Shown piece by piece: positions 34,012 to 43,678 of a DNA stretch of 64,000 bases. The position numbers and the translations under genes are program-made. Where the stretch lies: assembly GCF_013425765.1 (NCBI RefSeq), contig NZ_JACCJZ010000004.1, forward strand, positions 186,001 through 250,000, in the 5' to 3' direction. The notes below the pieces were generated by a model. The model was not told where the DNA came from, searched no databases, and was given only the letters and a program-made list of their open reading frames with translations. Source of the stretch: Luteimonas deserti. GTDB lineage: Bacteria > Pseudomonadota > Gammaproteobacteria > Xanthomonadales > Xanthomonadaceae. Numbering within the stretch: position 1 is the stretch's first letter; each line of letters starts with the position of its first letter.

Positions 34012-35856
34012 TCAGCCCGGAACCGCCTCGGTCGCGTCCGCGTGCCAGCGGGCGAGCACGTCGTCCGGTGGCACCGGGCGGGCGATCCGGTATCCCTGGA
34101 TCTGGTCGCAGCCGGCAGCGCGCAGAAAGTCGTGCTGGGCCTGGGTCTCCACGCCTTCGGCCACCACGCACAGGCCGAGGCCGTGGGCCATCGCCAGGAT
34201 CGCGGTGGTGATGGCCTCGCCGTCGCCGGGAATGTCGCGTACGAAGGTCATGTCGATCTTCAGTGCGTCGATCGGCAGGCGCTGGAGGTAGGCCATCGAC
34301 GAATAGCCGGTGCCGAAATCGTCGATCGCCAGGCGCAGGCCGCGCGCGCGCAGGCGTGCGAGCAGGCCGATGGCGAGATCCGCCTCCTCCATCAGCACGC
34401 TTTCGGTGATCTCCAGCTCGAGGCAGGCGGGGGCGAGGCCGAATTCCCCGAGCAGCGCGTCGATGAAGTCGGGCAGCTGCTCGTCGCGGGTCTGGCGGAC
34501 CGACAGGTTGACCGCGACCCGCACCCCCGAGAATCCGGCCCCGCGCCACGCCGCGAGCTGACGGCAGGCCTCGCGCAGTACCCAGCGGCCGATCGGCACG
34601 ATCAGACCGGACTCCTCGGCGATCGGCACGAACACCGCAGGGGACACGGGCCCCAGTGTCGGATGGTCCCAGCGCAGCAGGGCCTCCACGCCGGTCAGCG
34701 CGCCGCTGCGGGTGTCCACCTGGGCCTGGTAGTGCAGCGCCAGTTCGTCCTGTTCCAGGGCGCGGCGCAGATCCGTCTGCAGCCGCAGCCGTTCGGCCAT
34801 CGCCTCGCGCAGCCGCGGATCGAAGAACGCGACCCGGTTGCGACCGTGGCGCTTGGCCTCGTACATCGCCGCGTCGGCGTTGCCGGCGAGATCGTGGAAC
34901 TCGCTCGAATCCTGCGGGTAGAGGCTCACCCCGGCGCTGGCGGTGACGTAGAGCTCGTGGCCGGCGATGCGGAACGGGGCGGCGAATTGCGCCAGCACCC
35001 GTTGCGCGACCACGTCCGCCTCCGCCGCGGTGGCGACGGGATGCATCAGCACCGCGAATTCGTCGCCGCCGAGCCGGAACAGCTGGTCCTCGGCGCGGAT
35101 CGCGGACGCCAGGCGGGTGCCCACCTGGCGCAGCAGTTCGTCGCCGCCGAGGTGGCCCAGCGTGTCGTTGATCTCCTTGAAGCGGTCCATGTCCAGCTGC
35201 AGCAGCGCGTGCCGCGACTGCGCGCGCGCATCGCGCGCGCGGTGCAGGGTGGCGTTGAAGGCGTTGCGGTTGAGCTGGCCGGTGACCGGATCGTGGTGCG
35301 CGAGATGGTCGAGCCGGGCCTCGGCCAGGCGCATGCGCAGCCGCATCCGGCGCAGCAGCGGCAGGCTCAACGCCAGCGCCACCATCGCCGCGACCAGGAA
35401 GGCGCCGGCGAACGCCAGCAGGCGGCTGAACACCCGCTGCAGCGAGACCTCCAGCACCACCGCGCCGAGCGGCGCGCCGGCATGTTCGATCGGCGCCGAG
35501 ACCCGGGTGCAGTCCAGCCCGCAGTCGCCCATGCCGTCGACCGCGCCCACGGCCACGTAGGTGGCCAGCACCGTTCCGGTCTCGTCCTCGATGCGCGCCG
35601 CGCGCACCGTGGATGCCGCGCTCAGCGCGTCGAGCATCTCGGCCGCCACCACCCGATCCTCGAACAGCACCGCGGCGGCACTGTTGAGGGCGACGATGCG
35701 GGCCTGGGCGCCGGCGTCCTCGACCAGTTCCCGGCGCAGGCCGACGTACTGCAGCAGCGCCAGCACGACGCCGGCCATCGTCAGCACCAGGACCGAGGCG
35801 AGCAGGCTCGAACGTTCGAAACTGCGGCCCAGCCGATCGGCGTCCTCGCGGGTCAC
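34012..35856 (-). CDS. Membrane GGDEF-EAL c-di-GMP enzyme with periplasmic sensor
   Basis: 614 residues, GTG start overlapping the YfiR-like stop (GTGA). Two transmembrane helices (about 15-38 and 145-168) flank a periplasmic domain of about 105 residues, the layout of YfiN/TpbB-type sensors. The diguanylate cyclase motif GGDEF is at 263-267 with the inhibitory RxxD site (RAED) five residues before it. The EAL domain starts at GVEALLRW (391) and keeps the catalytic signature residues (ELEITES, IDDFGTGYSS, EGVET). Both domains look active, so it may make or degrade c-di-GMP. It is controlled presumably by the YfiR-like protein encoded just upstream. Confidence 0.93.
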   Translation of the reverse strand: MTREDADRLGRSFERSSLLASVLVLTMAGVVLALLQYVGLRRELVEDAGAQARIVALNSAAAVLFEDRVVAAEMLDALSAASTVRAARIEDETGTVLATYVAVGAVDGMGDCGLDCTRVSAPIEHAGAPLGAVVLEVSLQRVFSRLLAFAGAFLVAAMVALALSLPLLRRMRLRMRLAEARLDHLAHHDPVTGQLNRNAFNATLHRARDARAQSRHALLQLDMDRFKEINDTLGHLGGDELLRQVGTRLASAIRAEDQLFRLGGDEFAVLMHPVATAAEADVVAQRVLAQFAAPFRIAGHELYVTASAGVSLYPQDSSEFHDLAGNADAAMYEAKRHGRNRVAFFDPRLREAMAERLRLQTDLRRALEQDELALHYQAQVDTRSGALTGVEALLRWDHPTLGPVSPAVFVPIAEESGLIVPIGRWVLREACRQLAAWRGAGFSGVRVAVNLSVRQTRDEQLPDFIDALLGEFGLAPACLELEITESVLMEEADLAIGLLARLRARGLRLAIDDFGTGYSSMAYLQRLPIDALKIDMTFVRDIPGDGEAITTAILAMAHGLGLCVVAEGVETQAQHDFLRAAGCDQIQGYRIARPVPPDDVLARWHADATEAVPG

Positions 35857-36371
35857 AGCACGCGCCTGGCCAGGCGCAGCAGCCGGCTGCTGAAGGTCAC
35901 GCCGGCATCGCTGGCCACTGCGGCGTCCACGTCGAAGCGCAACCGCGCGCCGTCGCGGCCCAGCGCCACGGAGGTCACCGCGTCGGGCAGCACGCAGCCG
36001 TCGCAGACCACCAGCCGGCCGGGCTGCGCCGACACCGCCGGCGACGCGGCGGCGCGCACCAGCACGTCGCAACCGGCCGGCATGTCCCGCGCGGCGCGGA
36101 AGCTCAACCGGCGCTCGGCGACCTGGCGCCCGTCGAGCGTCGCCAGCGCCGCGGACAGCCCGGGGTCGACTGCGGTGCAGACCACCAACACCTCGCGGCG
36201 CAGCGGACCGTCCCAGCTGGCGAAACTGATGATGTTGTAGACGAACGCCGCCTTGAGCGCGTTTTCCTCCACCTGGGCCAGCGCCGGCGCGCACAGCGCC
36301 AGCAGCACGGCGAGCGCCGCGCCCGCCGGGCGCACGCGGCGCCGGGACCGGGGAACGGGGCGCGCAGCCAT
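35853..36371 (-). CDS. YfiR-like (DUF4154) periplasmic protein
   Basis: 172 residues with a signal peptide (about 1-33, ending ALAQ). The mature part matches the YfiR/DUF4154 pattern: NALKAAFVYNIISFASW at the N-terminus, then VLVVCTAVDPGLSAAL, RRLSFRAARDMPAGCDVL, and the late LRFDVDAAVASDAGVTFSSRLLRLA. YfiR in Pseudomonas aeruginosa holds the membrane cyclase YfiN inactive in the periplasm. The overlaps on both sides (TGATG with the TonB receptor, GTGA with the cyclase) tie the three genes together. Confidence 0.88.
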   Translation of the reverse strand: MAARPVPRSRRRVRPAGAALAVLLALCAPALAQVEENALKAAFVYNIISFASWDGPLRREVLVVCTAVDPGLSAALATLDGRQVAERRLSFRAARDMPAGCDVLVRAAASPAVSAQPGRLVVCDGCVLPDAVTSVALGRDGARLRFDVDAAVASDAGVTFSSRLLRLARRVL

Positions 36372-38329
36372 CAGAAGCGCCAGAGCAGGTCGAGGTGGGC
36401 CGCGCGGCCGCGACGCGGGATCGCGTCGGGCAGGAACTCCGGACCCACGGGATCGGCGTACCGGCGGTCGAACAGGTTCTCGACGCCGAGCGCCAGCTCC
36501 AGGCGACTGCCCGGCACGGCCCACAGCAGGTTGGCATCGGTCACGGTGGCGCCGCCGACCGTGCCGTCGCGGGTGGCGCGGCGCGAGGTGTAGCGGCTGC
36601 CCAGGGCGAGCGAGACCGTCTCGCCCAGCGGCGCGGTGACGTAGGCCTTCGCGAGGTGTCTGGGCGAGTTCACCGGCTGACCGTGTTCCTCCCAGCCGTC
36701 CACCTTGGCGTAGGCGTAACTCGCACGCAGCTGCACGCCGCCGGACCAGCGGTGCAAGAGGCTGGTTTCGAGCCCCTTGCTGCTCGCGGTGGCGGCGTTC
36801 CGCAGGGTCAGCATCTCCCCGTCTTCCACGAGGCTGATCAGGTTGTGCAAGCGGTAGCTGTACACGCCGACATCGACCTGGGTCGCCGCCCCGAGCTCGT
36901 GGCTCAGCAGCAGCTCGACGGTGCGGATGTGCTCGGCACCGAGTCCCGGGTTCGCGCGCTGTCCGCCCGGGCCCTGGGCTTCGTAATAGCGCTCGTAGGC
37001 ATTGGGGGCGCGGAAGGCCCGCCCGGTGATCGCCTTGAGCGTCGTCCCCGGGCGCAGCGTGCCGACCAGCGCCAGGCGGGGATTCAGGCGCACGTTGCCG
37101 CCGTCCTCGCTGTCGAGCCTCAGGCCGGTCGACAGCGACCAGTCCGGAGTCCAGCTCCATTCGTCGTTGAGGTAGACGCCCACACGCTCGGCGGCCTGGT
37201 GCGAGTCGAGATGGACCTCGTACGGCGCGGGGTCGAAATTGCGCTGGTCGACGTCGCGCTTGACGACGACCTCGACGCCGGCGGCGATCACGTGGCGCTC
37301 GAACGCGCGCGTGACGAGGCCGGTCTCCACGGCCAGCGACCGGCCCCGCGCGACATCGCGGTTGATCACTTCGTAGACGTAGTTGCCCACGTAGCGGAAG
37401 TCGAGGAGGCGGCCCTGGACGTAGGCGTCGGTCACCGGGCTCAGTGCACGGGTCCAGTCCACGCCCAGCACCGCCCAGCGGTCGTCGATGTCCGACCCCG
37501 GGGCGCCGAACACCTGTTCGTAGTTCGCGGTGGGAATGTCCTTGGTGCGCTGGCCGGCGATCAGCGACAGGTTGAGATCGCCGCTGCGGTGACGCACGAA
37601 CAGCCGGCGCGCCCGCATCCCGTCGAGCCCGCGGGCGACACCGTCGCCCGTCTCGTCGGCGTAGACCGGCAGCGCGAGATCGTCGCCCGCGCTGCGTGTG
37701 ACATCGGCCGACAGCAGGGTCTCGCCCAGCGCCCCGCGCACGGCCAGCGAGGCGCGCACGGCACGCTGCCCCTGGCTGCCGGCGATCAGGTCCAGTTCGC
37801 CGCGCTCGACCGAGGCGGCGTCGCGGGTCATCACGTTGATGACCCCGAAGAACGCGTTCGAACCGTACAGCGCCGAACCCGGGCCGGGCACGTACTCGAT
37901 GCGTTCGATCAGCTCGACGTCGAGCGGAAACTCCCAGCCCACCGGGCCCTGGCTGTAGACCGGGTCGTTCATCCGGTGTCCGTCGACCAGGAGCAGGAAC
38001 CGCGTGCCGAAATCGCCCGGGCGCAGGATGCCGCGTGCGCCCAGAAACGTGTAGCCGCGATCGTCGCTGACGTGCAGGCCCGGCAGGCTCTCCAGCGCCT
38101 GGGCCAGGGTGCGCCAGCCGTGACGGCGGATGTCGTCGGCGGTGATCACGCGCACGGCGGACGGCGCACGGCTGGCCTTCTGCTGGAACCGCGACGCCGT
38201 CTGGACTTCCATGTCGAGCAGCTGCTCGAACGGAATGGCGGTGAGATCCGCGGTCCCGGGCTGGGCGAGCGCGCCCGTCGCGGTGGCGGCCAGCAGGGCC
38301 GCGCACAGGCGGGCGATGCGGCGGGGCAT
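36371..38329 (-). CDS. TonB-dependent outer membrane receptor
   Basis: 652 residues from the ATG at 38329 (further ATGs at 38359 and just above would add short N-terminal extensions). Signal peptide to about residue 22 (TATGALAQ). The plug domain follows with ASRFQQKASRAPSAVRVITADDIRRHGWRTLAQALESLPGL near 45-85. The barrel ends in LLWRF. The ligand is unknown. Such receptors are often found with a YfiR-like protein and a GGDEF or kinase gene, suggesting that ligand binding outside is reported to the c-di-GMP enzyme. Overlaps the YfiR-like start by TGATG. Confidence 0.92.
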   Translation of the reverse strand: MPRRIARLCAALLAATATGALAQPGTADLTAIPFEQLLDMEVQTASRFQQKASRAPSAVRVITADDIRRHGWRTLAQALESLPGLHVSDDRGYTFLGARGILRPGDFGTRFLLLVDGHRMNDPVYSQGPVGWEFPLDVELIERIEYVPGPGSALYGSNAFFGVINVMTRDAASVERGELDLIAGSQGQRAVRASLAVRGALGETLLSADVTRSAGDDLALPVYADETGDGVARGLDGMRARRLFVRHRSGDLNLSLIAGQRTKDIPTANYEQVFGAPGSDIDDRWAVLGVDWTRALSPVTDAYVQGRLLDFRYVGNYVYEVINRDVARGRSLAVETGLVTRAFERHVIAAGVEVVVKRDVDQRNFDPAPYEVHLDSHQAAERVGVYLNDEWSWTPDWSLSTGLRLDSEDGGNVRLNPRLALVGTLRPGTTLKAITGRAFRAPNAYERYYEAQGPGGQRANPGLGAEHIRTVELLLSHELGAATQVDVGVYSYRLHNLISLVEDGEMLTLRNAATASSKGLETSLLHRWSGGVQLRASYAYAKVDGWEEHGQPVNSPRHLAKAYVTAPLGETVSLALGSRYTSRRATRDGTVGGATVTDANLLWAVPGSRLELALGVENLFDRRYADPVGPEFLPDAIPRRGRAAHLDLLWRF

Positions 38330-38508
38330 CGGCGCCGGGGGCGGATGCGCGCGGGTCATTGGATGCATCGGTCGTCGGCAGGTCGTTGGGCGGGGGCGCC
38401 CTCGGTTCCGGTATCGGCCCCGTGTGCCGGTTCTTGACCGCCGGTGCGGCGGGACGCGTCCTTCCGGCGTGGCGTGCCGGGCCGGCGCGCGAGACCGGCC
38501 GCGCCCGG

Positions 38509-39426
38509 TCAGGCGGCGATGCGCGCCAGCAGCCAGGCCCAGGCCGGCAGTGTGAGCATCGACAGCAGGATGCCGTAACCCACCAGGGCCGCCGCCAGCC
38601 GCGGCGCCAGGCCCGCGGCGATCGCCAGCGCGGCCGCCGTGATCATGCTCGGCATCGCCGCCTCGAGCACGTTCGCCTGCAGCAGGGTGCCGGACATGCC
38701 GAACGCCAGGGACACCGGCAGCGCGATGGCCGGCATCACCAGCAGCTTGAGCACCAGACCCGTGGCCAGTGGACGCAGCTCCTGCGCCGGCAGGCGCAAC
38801 CGGATCGACAGACCCACCGCCAGCATCACCAGCGGCAGCAGGGCATTCGCCAGGCTGCGCAGGCCGCTGTCGATCCAGCCCGGCGGCTCGGCCGGCATCA
38901 CGGTCAGTGCGACGGCCAGTGCCCAGAGCGGCGGGAAGCGTAGCATCCGTCCGATGATCTGGCGCGCCGTCGGCGGCGTGTCGCCGGCGTAGCGCGCGAT
39001 CACCGCCAGGCCGAACGTCGATAGCAGCACGAAGGTGCCGAACTGGTCGTAGACCACCGCATAGGCCACCGCGTCCTCGCCCAGCAGCGCGCCGATCATC
39101 GGATAGCCGATGAAGCTGCTGTTGCACAGCGCCACGCACAGCAGCACGACCGCGGTCTCGTCCCGCGCGAAATGCAGCAGGCGTGCCAGCGGCCAGACCA
39201 GGGCCACCGTCGCCGCCGTCAGCACCCACGGGGTCAGCGCCAAGCCCACGAGCGCGGGATCGAACCGCAGCGACGGCACGTGCACCAGGACCGCGGCCGG
39301 CAGACAGACCAGCAGCACCACGCGATTGAGCACCTCGGCGGCGCCGTCGGGGAGCACGCCGAAACGCGCGAACAGCATGCCCAGCGCGAGCATCGCCAGG
39401 ATCAGGGCAAAGGCATCGAAGGCCAT
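38509..39426 (-). CDS. AEC-family auxin-efflux-type transporter
   Basis: 305 residues with about ten transmembrane segments in two halves. The pattern (ALILAMLALGMLFARFGVLPDGAAEVLNRVVLLVCLPA at the N-terminus, NSSFIGYPMI near residue 100, GLAVIARY) matches the AEC/Mdc family of carriers for auxin-like compounds, malonate or malate in bacteria. The substrate is unknown. It is separated by 179 bases from the receptor gene on the same strand. Confidence 0.88.
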   Translation of the reverse strand: MAFDAFALILAMLALGMLFARFGVLPDGAAEVLNRVVLLVCLPAAVLVHVPSLRFDPALVGLALTPWVLTAATVALVWPLARLLHFARDETAVVLLCVALCNSSFIGYPMIGALLGEDAVAYAVVYDQFGTFVLLSTFGLAVIARYAGDTPPTARQIIGRMLRFPPLWALAVALTVMPAEPPGWIDSGLRSLANALLPLVMLAVGLSIRLRLPAQELRPLATGLVLKLLVMPAIALPVSLAFGMSGTLLQANVLEAAMPSMITAAALAIAAGLAPRLAAALVGYGILLSMLTLPAWAWLLARIAA

Positions 39427-40162
39427 GGGCCGTCAGGACTGCGGGGGAGGCGGCATGGTAGCGGCAGGCGATACGCCCGAGGCACGGCCCGGCTGCGACG
39501 TGCCGCGGTCGACGGGGACGCGCCGCAGGTCAGACGTGCGCAAGGCAGCGCGGCAACGGACATCGACCATCGCGCAGGTCCGTCCGCGCCGGGCGCCCGA
39601 CCGGCGCCACGCGCTGCGCCAGGCCGTGGCGCCTGCGGGCGACGCCGCCCGGTCGTTCGATGCGCGGTCGGCAGGTCATGCCCGGCTCGGACCTGCGACG
39701 TCGCACCGGCGTCCACGGGCCGGGCACGGGCGTCCGCGCGCAGGCGGCGACGCCTGCTGCGCGGGCCCGCGCCTGCCCGTCAGGACGGACATCCGGCCCC
39801 GTCGAGCGCCCACCACCGTGTCAGGCGGTGGCGATGCGTCCGTTCCGCCTGCACTCGCGGGCGGGCGTGTCGCGCGCGACGGGTGCTTCATGCGCCGCCT
39901 TCCCCCGTGCCCGCCTGCCGCGGCACGGCGGACCGTCGCAGCCGCGGCAACACACCCGGCCCGCCGGAGGCGGCGGGCGTGCGCCCGCGGACGAAGCCGT
40001 GCTCCGTCCGAGGCGCTCAGTCGCTCCGGCCCGCCGAGGCGCGGCGGGCGCTCACCTTCGCAGTCGCGCGAGGCGTGCCCCGCGAGCCGTGGCTGCTCAT
40101 GCGGCCCGCCCGGGCCGGCAGGCGTTTCGTTCGCGCACGACGCGGGGCTTCGTCAGCCGCGC
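39427..40162. other. Gene-free stretch of about 740 bases
   Basis: Between the AEC transporter start and the putA stop. Extremely GC-rich, with several strong GC inverted segments (for example around 39955-39985 and 40035-40055) that could be imperfect terminators of putA, but none with a T run. No gene seen. Confidence 0.55.
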
Positions 40163-43100
40163 TCACTCACCCAAGGTCAGCAGGGAGGCGTTGCCGCCGG
40201 CGGCGGTGGTGTTGATGGTGACCGTCTTCTCGGTGGCGAACCGCGGCAGGTAGTGCGGGCCACCGGCCTTCGGACCCGTGCCGGACTGGTTCTGGCCGCC
40301 GAAGGGCTGCACGCCGACCACCGCGCCGATCTGGTTGCGGTTGACGTAGATGTTGCCGACCTTCGCGCGCTGGACGATGCGCTCCACCGTCTCGTCGATC
40401 CGCGAGTGGATGCCGAGGGTCAGGCCGAAGCCGGTGGCGTTGATCGCGTCGACCACCGCATCGAGCTGGTCGGCGCGGAAGCGGATCACGTGCAGGGCCG
40501 GGCCGAAGTTCTCGCGGGTGAGCTGATCGATCGAGGCCAGCTCCCACGCGCGCGGCGCGAAGAAGGTGCCGTGCTCGGTGCCGGCGCCCAGCGGGGCCTC
40601 GGCGATGAAGGTCGCCGTGCCCTGCATGCGCGCGGCGTGCTCGTCGAGCAGGCACTTGGCATCGGTGTCGATCACCGGACCGACGTCGGTCGACAGTAAC
40701 GCCGGATCCCCGACCGTCAGCTCGGCCATCGCACCGGCGATCATCCCGACCACCTTGTCGGCGATGTCGGCCTGCACCAACAGCACGCGCGCGGCCGAGC
40801 AGCGCTGGCCAGCCGAGGTGAATGCCGAGGCCAGCGCGTCCTTGACCAGCTGCTCGGGCAGGGCCGAGGAATCGGCGATCAGCGCGTTCTGGCCGCCCGT
40901 TTCGGCGATCAGCACGCCGATGGCAGCGTCGCGCGCGGCCATCGCGCGGTTGATCGCACGCGCCGTGTCTGTGGACCCGGTGAAGGCCACGCCCGCCACG
41001 CGCGGGTCCGACGTCAGCGCCGCGCCGACCGTCGCGCCGTCGCCCGGCAGGTACTGGAGCACGTCCTTCGGGATGCCCGCCTCGTGCAGCAGCTTCACCG
41101 CCTCGAAGCCGACCAGGGTGGTCTGTTCGGCGGGCTTGGCGATGACGCTGTTGCCGGCGGCCAGTGCGGCCGCGATCTGCCCGGCGAAGATCGCCAGCGG
41201 GAAGTTCCACGGGCTGATGCAGACGAACACGCCGCGGCCCGCGAGCTGCAGCGCATTCGACTCGCCGGTGGGCCCGGGCAGGGCTTCGGGCACGAAGGCG
41301 CTGCGCGCCTGGCCGGCGTAGTAACGCAGGAAATCCACCGCCTCGCGCACTTCGGCCACGCCGTCGGGAATCGTCTTGCCGGCCTCGCGCGTGCACAGCG
41401 CGATGAACTGCGGCATGCGCTGCTCGAGCAGGTCGGCGGCGTGTTCGAGGATGGTCGCGCGCGACGCGACGGGCGTGGCATCCCAGCCCGGTTGGGCGAC
41501 GACCGCGTTGGCCAGCGCGCGCTCGACGGTGGCGGCATCTGCCGCGAGCCATTCACCCACGCGCACCCGGCGGTCGGCCGGATTGGTGACTTCGACCGCC
41601 GGGCCGGCGGCCTGCGCGCCGGGCACCAGCGGTGTGGCAGACCAGCTGGCCGGCGCGGCCTGGATCTGCGCGGCGAGTTCGGCCAGCTCTGCGTCGTTGG
41701 CGAGATTGACGCCCATGGAATTGCTCCTGTCGTGCGACTGGCTGCGGTAGAGGTCGACCGGCAGCGGAATGCGGGGATGAGGAATCGATTCGAAACCGGC
41801 GACGACCTCGACCGGGTCGCGGATCAGGTCGTCGATCGCGACGTCCTCGTCGCTGATCCGGTTGACGAAGCTGGAGTTGGCGCCGTTCTCGAGCAGGCGG
41901 CGCACCAGGTACGGCAGCAGGTCCTCGTGCGAGCCCACCGGCGCATAGACGCGGCAGGGCACATCCAGGCGCGCGGCCGGAATGACCTCGGCGTAGAGGT
42001 CGTCGCCCATGCCGTGCAGCTTCTGGAACTCGAACGGCGCGCCGTGCCCGCGCGCGGGCAGCAGGCGCGCGGCGATGCGGTGCACCGCGGCGATGGTGTG
42101 CGCGTTGTGGGTGGCGAACATCGGATAGACCGCGTCGGTGGCGGACAGCAGCCGGCACGCGTTCGCGAGGTAACTGACGTCGGTATTGGGCTTGCGGGTG
42201 AAGACCGGATAGCCGGGATGGCCCTCCACCTGGGCGCGCTTGACCTCGCTGTCCCAGTAGGCGCCCTTGACCAGGCGCACCGGGATGCGCCGGCCGAGCG
42301 TGCGCGCCAGCGCCGCGATCCAGTCGATGACCATCGGTGCCCGCTTCTGGTAGGCCTGCACGACGATGCCGAAGCCGTTCCAGCCCGCCAGCGACGCGTC
42401 GCCGAGCACGCGCTCGATCAGGTCGAGCGAAAGTTCGAGGCGGTCGGTCTCCTCGGCATCGATGGTCAGGCCGATGCGGTAGCGCTGCGCGCGCCGGGCG
42501 AGATCGAGCAGGCGCGGCGCCAGCTCGGCGAGCACCCGCTCGCGCTTGGCGTGCTCGTAGCGCGGATGCAGGGCCGAGAGCTTGACCGAGATCGACGGCG
42601 CGCCGATCTCGTCGACGAACGCGGCCGATCCGTCGCGCTGCCGCGGGGCGGACTGGCCGATCGCGTCGATCGCGTCGCGGTAGGCCTTGAGGTAGCGGTC
42701 CGCGTCGCGCTGGGTCAGGGCGGCCTCGCCGAGCATGTCGAACGAGTAGCGGTAGGCCGCATTGCCGCCCTTGCGGCTGCGCGCCAGCGCCTCGCCGATC
42801 GTCCGGCCCATCACGAACTGGTGGCCCATGATGCGCATCGCCTGGCGCACCGCGAGCCGGATGACGGGCTCGCCCACCCGGCCCACCAGCCGCTTGAACG
42901 CGTTGTGCGCGTCGCGCTTGGTCTCGTCGGCGAGATCCACGAGCCGTCCGGTCAGCATCAGCCCCCAGGTCGAGGCATTGACCAGCACCGAGTCGGACCG
43001 GCCCATGTGCTTGCGCCAGTCGGCCTCGCCGAGCTTGTCGCGGATCAGGCGGTCGGCGGTGTCCTCGTCGGGAATGCGCAGCAGGGCCTCGGCCACGCAC

Positions 43101-43381
43101 ATCAGCAGCACGCCTTCCTCGCTGCCGAGGTCGTACTGCTGCATGAAGGCCTCGATCGCGCCCCGGTCCCGGGCGCGGGTGCGCACCCGCCGTACCAGGT
43201 CGGCGGCGGTCGCCTGGATCGCGGCCCGGTCGGCCTCGCTCCAGTCGGCGAGGGGCTGGCGGGCCTGGGCGAGCAGGGCGCGCACGTGCGCGGCCTCGTC
43301 GAGGCTCCAGGCGGCGGTGATCGCCGCGCGCAGCGGCACGAGGGTGGCCGCCGGGGAGGCGGGCGACAGGCTGGCGTTCAA
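40163..43381 (-). CDS. putA: Bifunctional proline dehydrogenase / glutamate semialdehyde dehydrogenase PutA
   Basis: Oxidises proline to glutamate in two steps. 1072 residues, TTG start giving MNASLSP; no ribosome binding site is obvious, so a start further in is possible. The proline dehydrogenase half has VRLVKGAYWDSEVK and VVQAYQKRAPM. The aldehyde dehydrogenase half has FTGSTDTARAI, LIAETGGQNALI and the catalytic Cys in GQRCSA near residue 860. It begins directly with the dehydrogenase arm, so it lacks the N-terminal ribbon-helix-helix DNA-binding domain of E. coli PutA and should not autoregulate. It diverges from coxB. Confidence 0.96.
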   Translation of the reverse strand: MNASLSPASPAATLVPLRAAITAAWSLDEAAHVRALLAQARQPLADWSEADRAAIQATAADLVRRVRTRARDRGAIEAFMQQYDLGSEEGVLLMCVAEALLRIPDEDTADRLIRDKLGEADWRKHMGRSDSVLVNASTWGLMLTGRLVDLADETKRDAHNAFKRLVGRVGEPVIRLAVRQAMRIMGHQFVMGRTIGEALARSRKGGNAAYRYSFDMLGEAALTQRDADRYLKAYRDAIDAIGQSAPRQRDGSAAFVDEIGAPSISVKLSALHPRYEHAKRERVLAELAPRLLDLARRAQRYRIGLTIDAEETDRLELSLDLIERVLGDASLAGWNGFGIVVQAYQKRAPMVIDWIAALARTLGRRIPVRLVKGAYWDSEVKRAQVEGHPGYPVFTRKPNTDVSYLANACRLLSATDAVYPMFATHNAHTIAAVHRIAARLLPARGHGAPFEFQKLHGMGDDLYAEVIPAARLDVPCRVYAPVGSHEDLLPYLVRRLLENGANSSFVNRISDEDVAIDDLIRDPVEVVAGFESIPHPRIPLPVDLYRSQSHDRSNSMGVNLANDAELAELAAQIQAAPASWSATPLVPGAQAAGPAVEVTNPADRRVRVGEWLAADAATVERALANAVVAQPGWDATPVASRATILEHAADLLEQRMPQFIALCTREAGKTIPDGVAEVREAVDFLRYYAGQARSAFVPEALPGPTGESNALQLAGRGVFVCISPWNFPLAIFAGQIAAALAAGNSVIAKPAEQTTLVGFEAVKLLHEAGIPKDVLQYLPGDGATVGAALTSDPRVAGVAFTGSTDTARAINRAMAARDAAIGVLIAETGGQNALIADSSALPEQLVKDALASAFTSAGQRCSAARVLLVQADIADKVVGMIAGAMAELTVGDPALLSTDVGPVIDTDAKCLLDEHAARMQGTATFIAEAPLGAGTEHGTFFAPRAWELASIDQLTRENFGPALHVIRFRADQLDAVVDAINATGFGLTLGIHSRIDETVERIVQRAKVGNIYVNRNQIGAVVGVQPFGGQNQSGTGPKAGGPHYLPRFATEKTVTINTTAAGGNASLLTLGE

Positions 43382-43678
43382 GGCGGAAACCGGCGGTGAC
43401 AGACGCGGAATTCTAGCCTGCCCACCCGCCTGCGACTGTGCGTCTCACGGTCGTTGTACCGGGCCGCGACCCGGTCCGGCCGCCTGCCGACGCCTCATGG
43501 CGCGTTGCAGCACGGCGCTGTCAAGAGGGCCGGCGCAGACTCGGCTTGCCCCTGCCGATTGCCGACAGCTACCATTCATGGGTTATTTGCAGTACGCCGC
43601 CGCTCCTGCGCACGCACCACCGGTCGTCCCGACGGTCGCGGACCGGACGCGTTCCCGCCAGCCAACGCCAGCTCAGGC
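43382..43678. other. putA-coxB divergent intergenic region
   Basis: 297 bases between the putative putA start and the coxB start. Both promoters should be here. I saw no clear -35/-10 pair or conserved operator. Confidence 0.5.
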
